A stretch of 64,000 bases of DNA from Nostoc sp. C052. GTDB taxonomy: Bacteria; Cyanobacteriota; Cyanobacteriia; Cyanobacteriales; Nostocaceae. Shown piece by piece: positions 16,233-23,886 of this stretch. The notes under the pieces were generated by a model, which searched no databases, was not told where the DNA came from, and saw only the letters and a list, made by a program, of their open reading frames with translations. The number at the start of each line of letters is the position of its first letter. Positions within the stretch are counted from its first letter, which is position 1. The DNA lies in contig NZ_CP040272.1 of the NCBI RefSeq assembly GCF_013393905.1, positions 7,449,501 through 7,513,500 of the forward strand, read 5' to 3'. Position numbers and translations under genes: made by a program.

Positions 16233-18752
16233 ATGATGATAAATTTAACTTTTAACCTTTCGGATCTCAACGGTACTAACGGCTTTGCCATCAACGGTGT
16301 CAATGTAGGTGACTCTTCAGGTGCCTCTGTCAGCAGTACAGGAGACATTAACGGCGATGGTCTTGACGACCTGATTATTGGGGCACCAAATGCTGACCCC
16401 AATGGTAACGAATCAGGGCAGAGTTATGTGGTGTTTGGTAGCAAAAGCGGTTTTGGTAATCAATTCAACCTCTCCACCCTCAACGGCACTAACGGCTTTG
16501 CCATCAACGGTGTCAATGTAGGTGACTCTTCAGGTGCCTCTGTCAGCAGTGCAGGAGACATTAACGGCGATGGTCTTGACGACCTGATTATTGGGGCACC
16601 AAATGCTGACCCCAACGGTAACGAATCAGGGCAGAGTTATGTGGTGTTTGGCAGCAAAAGCGGTTTTAGTGCCCAACTCAACCTCTCCACCCTCAACGGC
16701 ACTAATGGCTTTGCCATCAACGGCATTAATTCAGCTGACTTCTCGGGTTATTCTGTCAGCAGTGCAGGAGACATTAACGGCGATGGTCTTGACGACCTGA
16801 TTATTGGGGCACCAAATGCTGACCCCAATGGTAACGAATCAGGGCAGAGTTATGTGGTGTTTGGTAGCAAAAGCGGTTTTAGTGCCCAACTCAACCTCTC
16901 CACCCTCAACGGCACTAATGGCTTTACCATCAACGGCATTAATTCAGCTGACTTCTCGGGTTATTCTGTCACCAGTGCGGGAGACATCAACGGCGACGGT
17001 CTTGACGACCTGATTATCGGGGCATTCTTGGCCTCCCCCAATGGAAACAACTCAGGACAGAGCTACGTGGTATTTGGTAGAAAGGGCAGCTTTGGTGCTA
17101 GTTTTGAGCTTTCCACCCTTAACGGCACTAACGGCTTTAGCATCAATGGTATCAATACATATGATGAATCAGGTGTCTCTGTGAGCAGTGTGGGAGACAT
17201 CAACGGTGACGGCATCTCTGACCTAATTATCGGGGCATTAGCTGCCGACCCCAACGGCGAAAAGTCAGGTCAGAGTTACGTGGTGTTTGGTAGCAAGGGG
17301 GGTTTTGATGCCCAATTCAACCTCTCCACCCTCAACGGTACTAACGGCTTTGCCATCAACGGCATTAATCCAAGTGACTTCTCAGGTCAATCTGTGAGCA
17401 ATGCGGGAGACATCAACGGTGACGGTCTTGACGACCTGATTATCGGGGCATCAAGTGCCTCCCCCAACGGTCAATTTTCTGGGCAGAGCTATGTGGTGTT
17501 TGGCAGTAAGGGCAGTTTTAGTGCCCAACTCAATCTCTCCACCCTCAATGGCACTAATGGCTTTGTCATCAACGGCATTAATCCAGGTGACGACTCAGGG
17601 CAGTCTGTGAGCAGTGCGGGAGACATCAACGGTGACGGCTTCGCTGACCTGATTATCGGCGCACCTGTTGCTGACCCCAACGGCAACAACTCAGGGCAGA
17701 GCTACGTGCTGTTTGGGGGGAAGAATATAGGCAGTAGCACCCCTACCCTTACGGGAACAGCTGGTGCAGATATTCTTGTAGGCACCACCAGCAACAATAT
17801 CATCGACGGGAAAGCTGGTAATGATACCCTCACAGGTAATGGTGGTAAAGATAAATTTATTATTCGTCGAGGTGATGGCAATGACACCATCACTGATTTT
17901 GGTGGGGTAGGTAAAGGCTCAAACCCATCAGCAACGGTAATTGCCAATGTTGATACACTGCAATTTACAGGTAGTGAACTAACTGCCCGAAATCTGCAAC
18001 TAACTCCTCAGGGCAACAACTTAGAAGTTACCTTTGACAATGTGGCTTCTACTAAAGTCACTCTGCAAAACTTCAAATTAGAAAACCTGGATAACCTATC
18101 AGCAACTTCTTCAAGACCTGCTATTGGTAATATTTTGTTTGATGGGCAAACCAGCATCACAGACAGCTTTGATGTTATTGATGCCAACTCCACTCAAACT
18201 AGCATTTTTACCAAAAACACTGTCACCTTCCTCAATGACTTAAACAATAACATCACAGGTTTTGACAACTCCAATGATGTGATTAATGGTCAAGGGGGTA
18301 ATGACATTATCAATGGCTTGAGTGGCAATGACATACTGAGAGGCGGTGCTGGTAATGATACCCTCGTCGGTGGTGCGGGTAATGATACCCTCGTCGGTGG
18401 TGCGGGTGCTGACCGATTCCTTTACAATACTTGTACTGCTTTTAAAGGTTCTGCAATTGGTGTAGATACTATTACTGGCTTTAACAGTTCTGAAGGTGAC
18501 AAGATTATACTGGGTAAAAATACCTTTAGTGTGATCACTTCTGCTGCGGGAAATGGTTTTAGTCACAAGAGTGATTTTCAAGTCACTAATAAAGCTGGGA
18601 CTAGCAGTGCGAAAATTGTCTACGACCCGTTGAGTGGGCAATTGTTCTACAACCAAAATGGCAGTGCAGCGGGTTTTGGTAGTGGCCGTTTATTTGCAAC
18701 TCTAACTGGTGCGCCAACGCTTACAGCATCAGATTTTGTTTTGCAAGCATAA
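16233..18752 (+). CDS. FG-GAP beta-propeller / RTX calcium-binding secreted protein
   Basis: 839 aa. Residues about 5-495 are seven FG-GAP repeats of about 71 aa, each with N-L-S-x-L-N-G-T-N-G-F, GDINGDGxxDLIIGA (a calcium-binding DxDG loop) and SGQSYVVFG; seven units fit one closed integrin-type beta-propeller. Residues about 510-560 and 690-730 carry RTX nonapeptides (GGAGNDTLVGGAGNDTL). The C-terminal 100 aa, aromatic and ending DFVLQA, look like a type I secretion signal. The linking module (TDFGGVGKGSNP to FLNDLNNN) is shared with the three RTX proteins downstream. It is probably exported and calcium-folded; adhesion is inferred. No HlyB/HlyD-type transporter is in the window. Confidence 0.85.
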   Translation: MMINLTFNLSDLNGTNGFAINGVNVGDSSGASVSSTGDINGDGLDDLIIGAPNADPNGNESGQSYVVFGSKSGFGNQFNLSTLNGTNGFAINGVNVGDSSGASVSSAGDINGDGLDDLIIGAPNADPNGNESGQSYVVFGSKSGFSAQLNLSTLNGTNGFAINGINSADFSGYSVSSAGDINGDGLDDLIIGAPNADPNGNESGQSYVVFGSKSGFSAQLNLSTLNGTNGFTINGINSADFSGYSVTSAGDINGDGLDDLIIGAFLASPNGNNSGQSYVVFGRKGSFGASFELSTLNGTNGFSINGINTYDESGVSVSSVGDINGDGISDLIIGALAADPNGEKSGQSYVVFGSKGGFDAQFNLSTLNGTNGFAINGINPSDFSGQSVSNAGDINGDGLDDLIIGASSASPNGQFSGQSYVVFGSKGSFSAQLNLSTLNGTNGFVINGINPGDDSGQSVSSAGDINGDGFADLIIGAPVADPNGNNSGQSYVLFGGKNIGSSTPTLTGTAGADILVGTTSNNIIDGKAGNDTLTGNGGKDKFIIRRGDGNDTITDFGGVGKGSNPSATVIANVDTLQFTGSELTARNLQLTPQGNNLEVTFDNVASTKVTLQNFKLENLDNLSATSSRPAIGNILFDGQTSITDSFDVIDANSTQTSIFTKNTVTFLNDLNNNITGFDNSNDVINGQGGNDIINGLSGNDILRGGAGNDTLVGGAGNDTLVGGAGADRFLYNTCTAFKGSAIGVDTITGFNSSEGDKIILGKNTFSVITSAAGNGFSHKSDFQVTNKAGTSSAKIVYDPLSGQLFYNQNGSAAGFGSGRLFATLTGAPTLTASDFVLQA
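16251..17730 (+). repeat. Seven 213-bp tandem coding repeats
   Basis: The FG-GAP units are near-identical in DNA as well as protein: repeats at about 16591-16800 and 16804-17013 are offset by exactly 213 bp and differ at few positions. This implies recent unit duplication or gene conversion, and makes the copy number prone to change. Confidence 0.8.
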
Positions 18753-18793
18753 GTTTACTTAAAACAGGGAGTTCAAAGCAAGGAATATGAAAG

Positions 18794-18829
18794 ATCAGTT
18801 ATCAGTTAATTGAAACCGTGATAACTGAT
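18794..18829 (+). terminator. Hairpin after the FG-GAP/RTX gene
   Basis: ATCAGTTATCA (18794-18804) pairs perfectly with TGATAACTGAT (18819-18829) across a 14-nt loop, followed by TTCCC. It lies 40 bp after the stop and is a probable transcription stop. Confidence 0.5.
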
Positions 18830-18834
18830 TTCCC

Positions 18835-19209
18835 TTACACCACCGCCAACCAATCACAGACCATAGACCTACACTCATCAGCAAAGTTAACCCAAACCTG
18901 CCACTGATTCAGATAAGCATTCCAGTAAGGCTCACCATCAGCCACCCCAACAGAAGAGCTAACTTGGGAGATTAACTCGCTGTAGAACGAGCCAGCGCTA
19001 TTTAGCCCAAGCTGCATTTTCACCATCAGCACCTTCCATCCAAGAATCGCGATATTTTCTGGGGTATGTGGTGCTGTGTCACTGAGTGGTGTTGCAAAGA
19101 CTATATTATTAGTGCCTGACACCAAATCAGAATTGTGCGATATGGATAGTGATGTTGTGTCAGTTACTGGTATAGTTGTACTTATATTATTAGTGACTTC
19201 CTTGCCCAC
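18835..19209 (-). CDS. Hypothetical protein, uncertain
   Basis: An open frame of up to 136 codons; a GTG at 19209 or ATG at 19245 could start it. The C-terminal 80 residues (ENIAILGWKVLMVKMQLGLN, then GEPYWNAYLNQWQVWVNFAD) look protein-like, with Trp-rich beta structure. I recognise no family. Its 5' third is antisense to the next gene, and only one of the two can be real over 19142-19209. It may be the 3' remnant of a larger gene. Confidence 0.3.
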   Translation of the reverse strand: MGKEVTNNISTTIPVTDTTSLSISHNSDLVSGTNNIVFATPLSDTAPHTPENIAILGWKVLMVKMQLGLNSAGSFYSELISQVSSSVGVADGEPYWNAYLNQWQVWVNFADECRSMVCDWLAVV

Positions 19210-19600
19210 GCGACCGTTCCAGATTCCGGAAAGTGCGATCGCCAACGGACTGCATGGTTTAGCACATATAGAAATCCCAGTTGCTCTATTTTTGCTTCAG
19301 AGTTCATTTGTGGGGATTGTAATTTTTCTAACTCCCATCATTGCCGCCGTTTTACTTTGGACGCAGTTTTACCACCTTGGTAGCTGGTTATTGGTGAGTT
19401 CAATAGCTGGATCGCTCCTTTTTGGAATTTACAATCATTTCATCGTAATTAGCCCCGATCATGTGTCTCAAGTTGCCTTTGCAGGTTGGGGAATCCTATT
19501 CCAAATTACCGCCATCGTGATATTAATTGTGGATGGATTCGGCTGTTGGATTGGTATCTGGGCATTGAAAACGATTCAGGAACCAGAAAAGGTTATATAA
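19142..19600 (+). CDS. Small multi-pass membrane protein
   Basis: From ATG 19142, 152 aa with about five hydrophobic segments: VSVTGIVVLILLVTS, VALFLLQSSFVGIVIFLTPI, LLWTQFYHLGSWLLVSSIAG, WGILFQITAIVILIVDGFG and the C-terminal WIGIWALKTIQ. HGLAHIEIP between the first and second helices and GIYNHFIVISPDHV after the third suggest a conserved but uncharacterised family. There is no convincing ribosome-binding site, and the frame opens further upstream (GTG 19076), so the start is uncertain. Confidence 0.5.
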   Translation: MDSDVVSVTGIVVLILLVTSLPTRPFQIPESAIANGLHGLAHIEIPVALFLLQSSFVGIVIFLTPIIAAVLLWTQFYHLGSWLLVSSIAGSLLFGIYNHFIVISPDHVSQVAFAGWGILFQITAIVILIVDGFGCWIGIWALKTIQEPEKVI

Positions 19601-19688
19601 ATTGTTCACCTGCTTGCTTCCAATTTAGAGCAGTTTCCTTTCATTAGACACAGCGAATTATCCAATTTCTCATCGCACAGTATCGAAC

Positions 19689-20432
19689 ATGAACCACACA
19701 CTCAAAAATAAACGCGCACTTATTACTGGCGGCAGTCGCGGTATCGGGGCAGCGATCGTCAAGCGTTTAGCTAGTGAAGGCGCTGATGTTGCCTTCACAT
19801 ATACCAGCTCACCCGATCGCGCGAACGAAATCGTCCAGGCAGCGCAAGCATTAGGTGTCCGAGCTCTTGCCATCCAAGCTGACAGTGCCGAAGCTAGTGC
19901 AGTGGTTGCCGCTGTTGAGGACACTGTGAATAAATTGGGCGGCATTGATATTCTCGTCAACAATGCAGGCGTGCTGGCGATCGGGGCGATCGACGATTTC
20001 AAGCTGGCGGACTTCGATCGAACCTTTGCCGTTAACGTGCGTGCCGTATTTGTGGCGACGCAAGCCGCAGTCAAGCACATGAAAGGGGGCGGACGCATTA
20101 TTAACATTGGTAGTACCAACGCCGAACGGATGCCATTTGCTGGTGGCGGCATTTATGCCATGAGTAAATCTGCTCTCCAAGGACTTGTGCAAGGCCTTTC
20201 ACGTGACCTCGGCCCGCGCGGAATTACGATCAATAACGTGCAGCCCGGGCCGATCGCTACAGAGATGAATCCCTCGGAGGGTGAGTTTGCCGAAATGCTC
20301 AAAAAGCACATTGCGGTAGTCCGCTACGGCACCGTTGAAGAGGTTGCGGGATTGGTTGCTTATCTGGCTGGCCCGGAGTCTGGTTACATCACCGGCGCAA
20401 ACCTGATGATTGACGGAGGGTTTAGCGCATAA
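19689..20432 (+). CDS. Short-chain dehydrogenase/reductase (3-oxoacyl-ACP reductase-like)
   Basis: 247 aa classical SDR. Cofactor motif TGGSRGIG (residues 13-20), NNAG (91-94), catalytic Ser142, Tyr156 and Lys160 (GGIYAMSKSALQG) and the C-terminal YITGANLMIDGG are all present, so it should be an active NAD(P)H-dependent oxidoreductase. It matches FabG-like SDRs, but the substrate is undefined since this is not in a fatty-acid cluster. It is followed by redox-enzyme remnants. Confidence 0.9.
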   Translation: MNHTLKNKRALITGGSRGIGAAIVKRLASEGADVAFTYTSSPDRANEIVQAAQALGVRALAIQADSAEASAVVAAVEDTVNKLGGIDILVNNAGVLAIGAIDDFKLADFDRTFAVNVRAVFVATQAAVKHMKGGGRIINIGSTNAERMPFAGGGIYAMSKSALQGLVQGLSRDLGPRGITINNVQPGPIATEMNPSEGEFAEMLKKHIAVVRYGTVEEVAGLVAYLAGPESGYITGANLMIDGGFSA

Positions 20433-20509
20433 CTGCTACCCGATTGAGGGATGGCGCGGAGCGATCGCTTCCAGCGATCGCATTTATTTCTCATAGAGGT
20501 TGATAAAAT

Positions 20510-20670
20510 ATGTTTGATCTCCACCAAACTATTAAAGACCGCCACTCAACATGGAAATTCTTATCCCAACCAGTACCAAGGGCTTTGCTCGATGAAGCCT
20601 TGGCTGTTGGTGTTTGCTCAAGGCGATCGCCGCGTTCGTCTGCAAGAGGCTTTGCTAAACCTTGCCACGA
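20510..20670 (+). pseudogene. Nitroreductase N-terminal fragment with internal deletion
   Basis: ATG at 20510 starts FDLHQTIKDRHSTWKFLSQP followed by VPRALLDEAL, the FMN-binding N-terminus of nitroreductases. The frame then breaks; the next recognisable piece, in a different frame, is WLLVFAQGDRRVRLQEALL (about 20598-20657), which normally follows a 15-20 residue stretch missing here. The rest of the enzyme is absent. Confidence 0.6.
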
Positions 20671-20756
20671 TCGTGAATTGGGCACGATTGGCCCCAAGAT
20701 GCGGACTGAGCAGACGCCAACAAAATTGAATACCGAACAGCTAGAAAGGAAAGCGC

Positions 20757-21090
20757 CAACTGGTCACAGCACAGCCCGATGCGACGTTAAGCGAATTGCG
20801 GGAACGACTTTATGAGAAAACAGAGGTGTTAATTGGGGTGGTCACAGTGAATCGGATGGTTCGCTTTCAACTCAACCTAAACCTCAAAAAAAAGTCTCCA
20901 CCCCACGAAAAAAGGCACTGATGAAGTCCAATTGGCCCGATTTGAGTACTGGAAACTCTTGAGGGGAATACCCGTGGAAAATCTGATTTTCTTAGATGAA
21001 TCGGGGGTTAATCTGTCCTTCATTCGCAAATGTGCCCGCGCCTTATCAGGGGAACGGGCCTATGCTCCAAAGCCAACTCGCAAAGGGAGA
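20757..21090 (+). pseudogene. IS630-family transposase remnant
   Basis: The first segment (QPDATLSELRERLYEKTEVL and NRMVRFQLNLNLKKKS) belongs to the helix-turn-helix region of an IS630 transposase. After a frameshift near 20920 the second segment (RFEYWKLLRGIPVENLIFLD, ESGVNLSFIRKCARALSGER) carries the start of the DDE domain. The element is truncated at the low-complexity tract. It lies directly against the nitroreductase scrap, which it may have destroyed. Confidence 0.65.
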
Positions 21091-21114
21091 GGGGGGAGAC
21101 AAGAGAGAAAATTA

Positions 21115-21190
21115 AAATTTTACCTTGTCTTCCTCGTCTTCCTTGTCCCCCTTGTCCCCCTCATCTCCCTTGTCTCCCTCATCCCCTCTT
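21115..21190 (+). repeat. Degenerate CTTGTC/CCCCTTGTC low-complexity tract
   Basis: A run of imperfect 9-12 bp units built of CTTGTCTTCC, CTTGTCCCCC and CATCTCCC, common between genes in these cyanobacteria. It abuts the 3' end of moeB. Confidence 0.6.
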
Positions 21191-21209
21191 TAAGTAAAGC
21201 AGTGCCTTT

Positions 21210-22382
21210 TTAATACTCTGGAACAGAAGGATCGATTTCTCGACTCCAAGCGGTAATTCCGCCTTTGACATTCGTTCCAGCAATCCCAGCTTCCTTAAGT
21301 ATGGCGAGGGCTTTTGCCGATCGCCCGCCCATCTTACAATGAGCAATTAAGCGATGACCATTCAATATTTCCTTCACTTTGGCAACGCCATTCCCATTTT
21401 CAATGTCTGGTAAAGGCACTAACACTGAACCTGGAATCTTGGCAATGTCGTACTCATTGGGGTTGCGGACATCCAGCAGTACAAAATCTTTCGCACCGCT
21501 ATCCAGCAATTCCTTCAAATCTTTGACGGTTATTTCTTGACTTTCCAACTGCTGTTTTGCCTCCTCTGCCTTAGCTTGTGGAATTCCACAGAATTCTTCG
21601 TAGTCTATCAGCTTTTCAATCACTGGGCGAATCGGGTTAGGACGGAGTTTCAACTCCCGGAATTTCATATCTAAGGCGTTGTATAGCAGCAATCGTCCAC
21701 TGAGAGTGTTACCTTGTCCCAGAATGATTTTAACAGTTTCGGTTGCCTGAATTAAACCAATAATTCCGGGCAAAATTCCCAATACGCCGCCTTCTGCACA
21801 AGAGGGAACCATTCCTGGTGGTGGTGGTTCTGGGAAAAGGTCGCGATAGTTAGGGCCACCTTCGTAGTTAAATACAGTAGCTTGTCCTTCAAACCGTAAA
21901 ATTGAACCATAGACGTTGGGCTTATTCAGCAATACACAAGCGTCGTTAACTAGATATCTGGTGGGGAAGTTATCAGTACCATCCACTACGATATCGTAAG
22001 GTTGAATAAGCTCCAGGGCGTTTTCGGAAGTCAGACGAGTTTCGTATAAATCAACCTGACAATAGGGGTTAATCTCGTGAATCCGGTTTTTTGCCGATTC
22101 AATCTTAGGTTTACCCACCCAGGATGTACCGTGAATTACTTGGCGTTGCAGATTAGAAGTATCGACAACATCAAAATCGACAATCCCGATGCGTCCAACA
22201 CCCGCCGCCGCCAAATATAAAAGTAGTGGTGAACCGAGTCCACCTGTACCGATACACAGTACACTGGCAGCTTTTAGGCGTTTCTGTCCTTCTAATCCTA
22301 CTTCCGGTAAAATTATGTGGCGGGAGTAGCGTTCGTAATCGTCTTTGGTCAACTGGATTTCGTCCAGATTGGGATTTAGCAT
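21210..22382 (-). CDS. moeB: MoeB/ThiF-type adenylyltransferase with C-terminal rhodanese domain
   Basis: 390 aa. The E1-like domain (about 15-260) has the ATP-binding GTGGLGSP, the RIGIVDFDVVDTSNLQRQ loop, VDGTDNFPTRYL and the cysteine region VPSCAEGGVLG. The rhodanese domain (about 280-390) has FVLLDVRNPNEYDIAKIPGS and an active-site loop CKMGGRSAKA. Such fusions adenylate and sulphurate the C-terminal Gly-Gly of small ubiquitin-like carriers (MoaD, ThiS, CysO types) for molybdopterin, thiamine or cysteine synthesis. The JAMM peptidase gene lies 141 bp upstream on the same strand and would process such a carrier. Confidence 0.88.
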   Translation of the reverse strand: MLNPNLDEIQLTKDDYERYSRHIILPEVGLEGQKRLKAASVLCIGTGGLGSPLLLYLAAAGVGRIGIVDFDVVDTSNLQRQVIHGTSWVGKPKIESAKNRIHEINPYCQVDLYETRLTSENALELIQPYDIVVDGTDNFPTRYLVNDACVLLNKPNVYGSILRFEGQATVFNYEGGPNYRDLFPEPPPPGMVPSCAEGGVLGILPGIIGLIQATETVKIILGQGNTLSGRLLLYNALDMKFRELKLRPNPIRPVIEKLIDYEEFCGIPQAKAEEAKQQLESQEITVKDLKELLDSGAKDFVLLDVRNPNEYDIAKIPGSVLVPLPDIENGNGVAKVKEILNGHRLIAHCKMGGRSAKALAILKEAGIAGTNVKGGITAWSREIDPSVPEY

Positions 22383-22523
22383 AGTAGTTATGATGTGGGA
22401 GAGCGGAATATTAATCCTATCGAAAAACTGTATCTTATATAGAGATAGGGAGTATTTAAGACGAATTTTTATTAGTGGTAGCGGCGAAAACTGCTACAAG
22501 TGACTGTCTTTAAACTAAGCCAG

Positions 22524-22982
22524 TTATTTTATATTTTTAATTTCCTCTGCTTGAAACTGATAATGATCGTCAAGGCTCCAGCTTTTGAGTTCTCCAGCTT
22601 TACCGTTTTGAACGGATACTATTATATACGAGTATCCCTGCCAAGCGTATAGGCGATCGCATTCTGAAGGGATAGCAGGATGATCTGGATGAGAATGAAT
22701 AATGCCGATAATGTTCAGTGAGCGCTCCCGTGCTTGCTTTTGTGTTTTTAGCATAACTTCAGGTGCGATCGCATATTGCCGTCTTTTACTTTCTGTTGTC
22801 CGTTCCCCTGGAAACTCAGATGCCGCTTCTGTATTCCAAGCATTTTCTGTTGGTATGACTTCTACCACAGTTTTGCCCTCATTAGCCAGATAGCCCAAAA
22901 TTATACCACAGCACTCATCTGGGTAAGTGCTTTCGGCATGGGTGCGGATGATTTGCAAGTGTTCTTGGCTCAGTCGGATCAT
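22524..22982 (-). CDS. JAMM/MPN+ metallopeptidase (M67 family)
   Basis: 152 aa, single MPN+ domain. The complete JAMM signature is visible: Glu23, His96-x-His98, then Ser106 and Asp109 (HSHPDHPAIPSECD), which binds one zinc. Bacterial members trim residues or cleave ubiquitin-like sulphur carriers to expose their Gly-Gly end; with MoeB downstream that is the expected role. The start MIRLSQEHLQIIRTHAES is typical. DNA around this gene start recurs as fragments near 31497, 57365 and 61381. Confidence 0.88.
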   Translation of the reverse strand: MIRLSQEHLQIIRTHAESTYPDECCGIILGYLANEGKTVVEVIPTENAWNTEAASEFPGERTTESKRRQYAIAPEVMLKTQKQARERSLNIIGIIHSHPDHPAIPSECDRLYAWQGYSYIIVSVQNGKAGELKSWSLDDHYQFQAEEIKNIK

Positions 22983-23095
22983 GTCTGCGTTGGTAATTTG
23001 GCAATCTTGAGGGATTCTTGCTCAGATCGATACATTGCGATCGCTCTTAATCATAGTTGAGATCCCCCACTTCTCTAATAAATTGGGGATATCAT

Positions 23096-23189
23096 TAGAC
23101 ATCTGGTGAAAAAGAATTGTTTTGACGTAGCAGTGCTACATCTCTACAAGGGTTATGGCTAACGCATATTTAATTTCTGGAGATGTCTA
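23096..23189 (-). mobile_element. MITE family B copy 2
   Basis: Inverted relative to copy 1. Ends TAGACATCTGG and CTGGAGATGTCTA, with internal GACGTAGCAGTGCTACATCTC and a shared AAATATGCG-type block in reverse complement. Confidence 0.65.
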
Positions 23190-23416
23190 TTGTTTACAAA
23201 TGATTGAAAAATATAAAGAATAGATAAAGTTCAGTATTTGTGTATACATTTATCGGCAAATAATGTGAAGACTATGCAAAGACAGTTATTTCAGTATAGA
23301 TATCTAAGTAAGATATTGACTATGAACTAGTAATCTATCAAAAACTAATTGACGGATAAATTACCTGTAGAGACGGCGATTTATCGCGTCAACCGTCAAA
23401 ATGAATTTGATAGACC

Positions 23417-23886
23417 GCTAGACCCCCACAGAGAATAACCCATAAGGAGGATATCAAAATCTCTTTCTCGGTTAACAATAAACTGTTGATTATTTTCTCT
23501 TCTATTAGGACTTAGGCGCTGGCAAAAAAAATCAAACGCGAAGGGTGAGTTTATTAGCATTCAAGATACGTTTTTCGATGATTTTTCAGTAATGTCTACT
23601 TAACAAGTGATGCTTAAAAAGCCTGAGAACAACGATTATCGTGAATGCACACACTCATAAATTTGTACAGTGCTTAAGACTTAGATAGTTTGAAGATATT
23701 TAGGTAAGTAATAGATACAAGCCTTTTGCTCAGGTGAATTTTTGAGAAATTTGCTGATCGGGTTGACATAGAAAGTATGCCGAACACGTCAAATTTTGGT
23801 GAGTTATTTTTGCCCGAAAGCAGCAGCACAAGCAGCTTGTTGAGAACTGAAGTTACTGAAAAAATCGATTCAGGTAAGTAAAAGTT
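23417..23886 (+). repeat. Duplicated leader of RTX gene 1
   Basis: Nearly identical to 26844-27312 and partly conserved upstream of the third RTX gene (about 57860-58425). It includes the CCCATAAGGAGGATAT block, GGCGCTGGCAAAAAAAATCA and the TGACATA element. The duplication continues into the coding region. Confidence 0.8.
23764..23784 (+). promoter_or_regulatory. Conserved TGACATA element upstream of RTX gene 1
   Basis: TGACATA, then one base, AAAGTAT, one base and CCGAA, 123 bp before the ATG. The same pattern lies 123 bp before RTX gene 2 and 112 bp before RTX gene 3, although the third leader is otherwise strongly diverged. A regulator site or part of a promoter is inferred. Confidence 0.4.

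Larger units (their letters stand above)
22983..23886. other. Long intergenic region: MITE B plus RTX leader
   Basis: No gene. It holds the MITE family B copy at 23096-23189 and, from 23417 to the RTX start, a 470-bp leader duplicated almost exactly at 26844-27312. A strong AAGGAGG at about 23446 has no start codon within reach. Confidence 0.6.

Noticed and set aside
23441..23460. AAGGAGG in the RTX leader as the ribosome-binding site of a small gene
   Set aside because: No start codon within reach, and the block is not conserved in the third leader, which keeps only AAGGTATAAAAATC.
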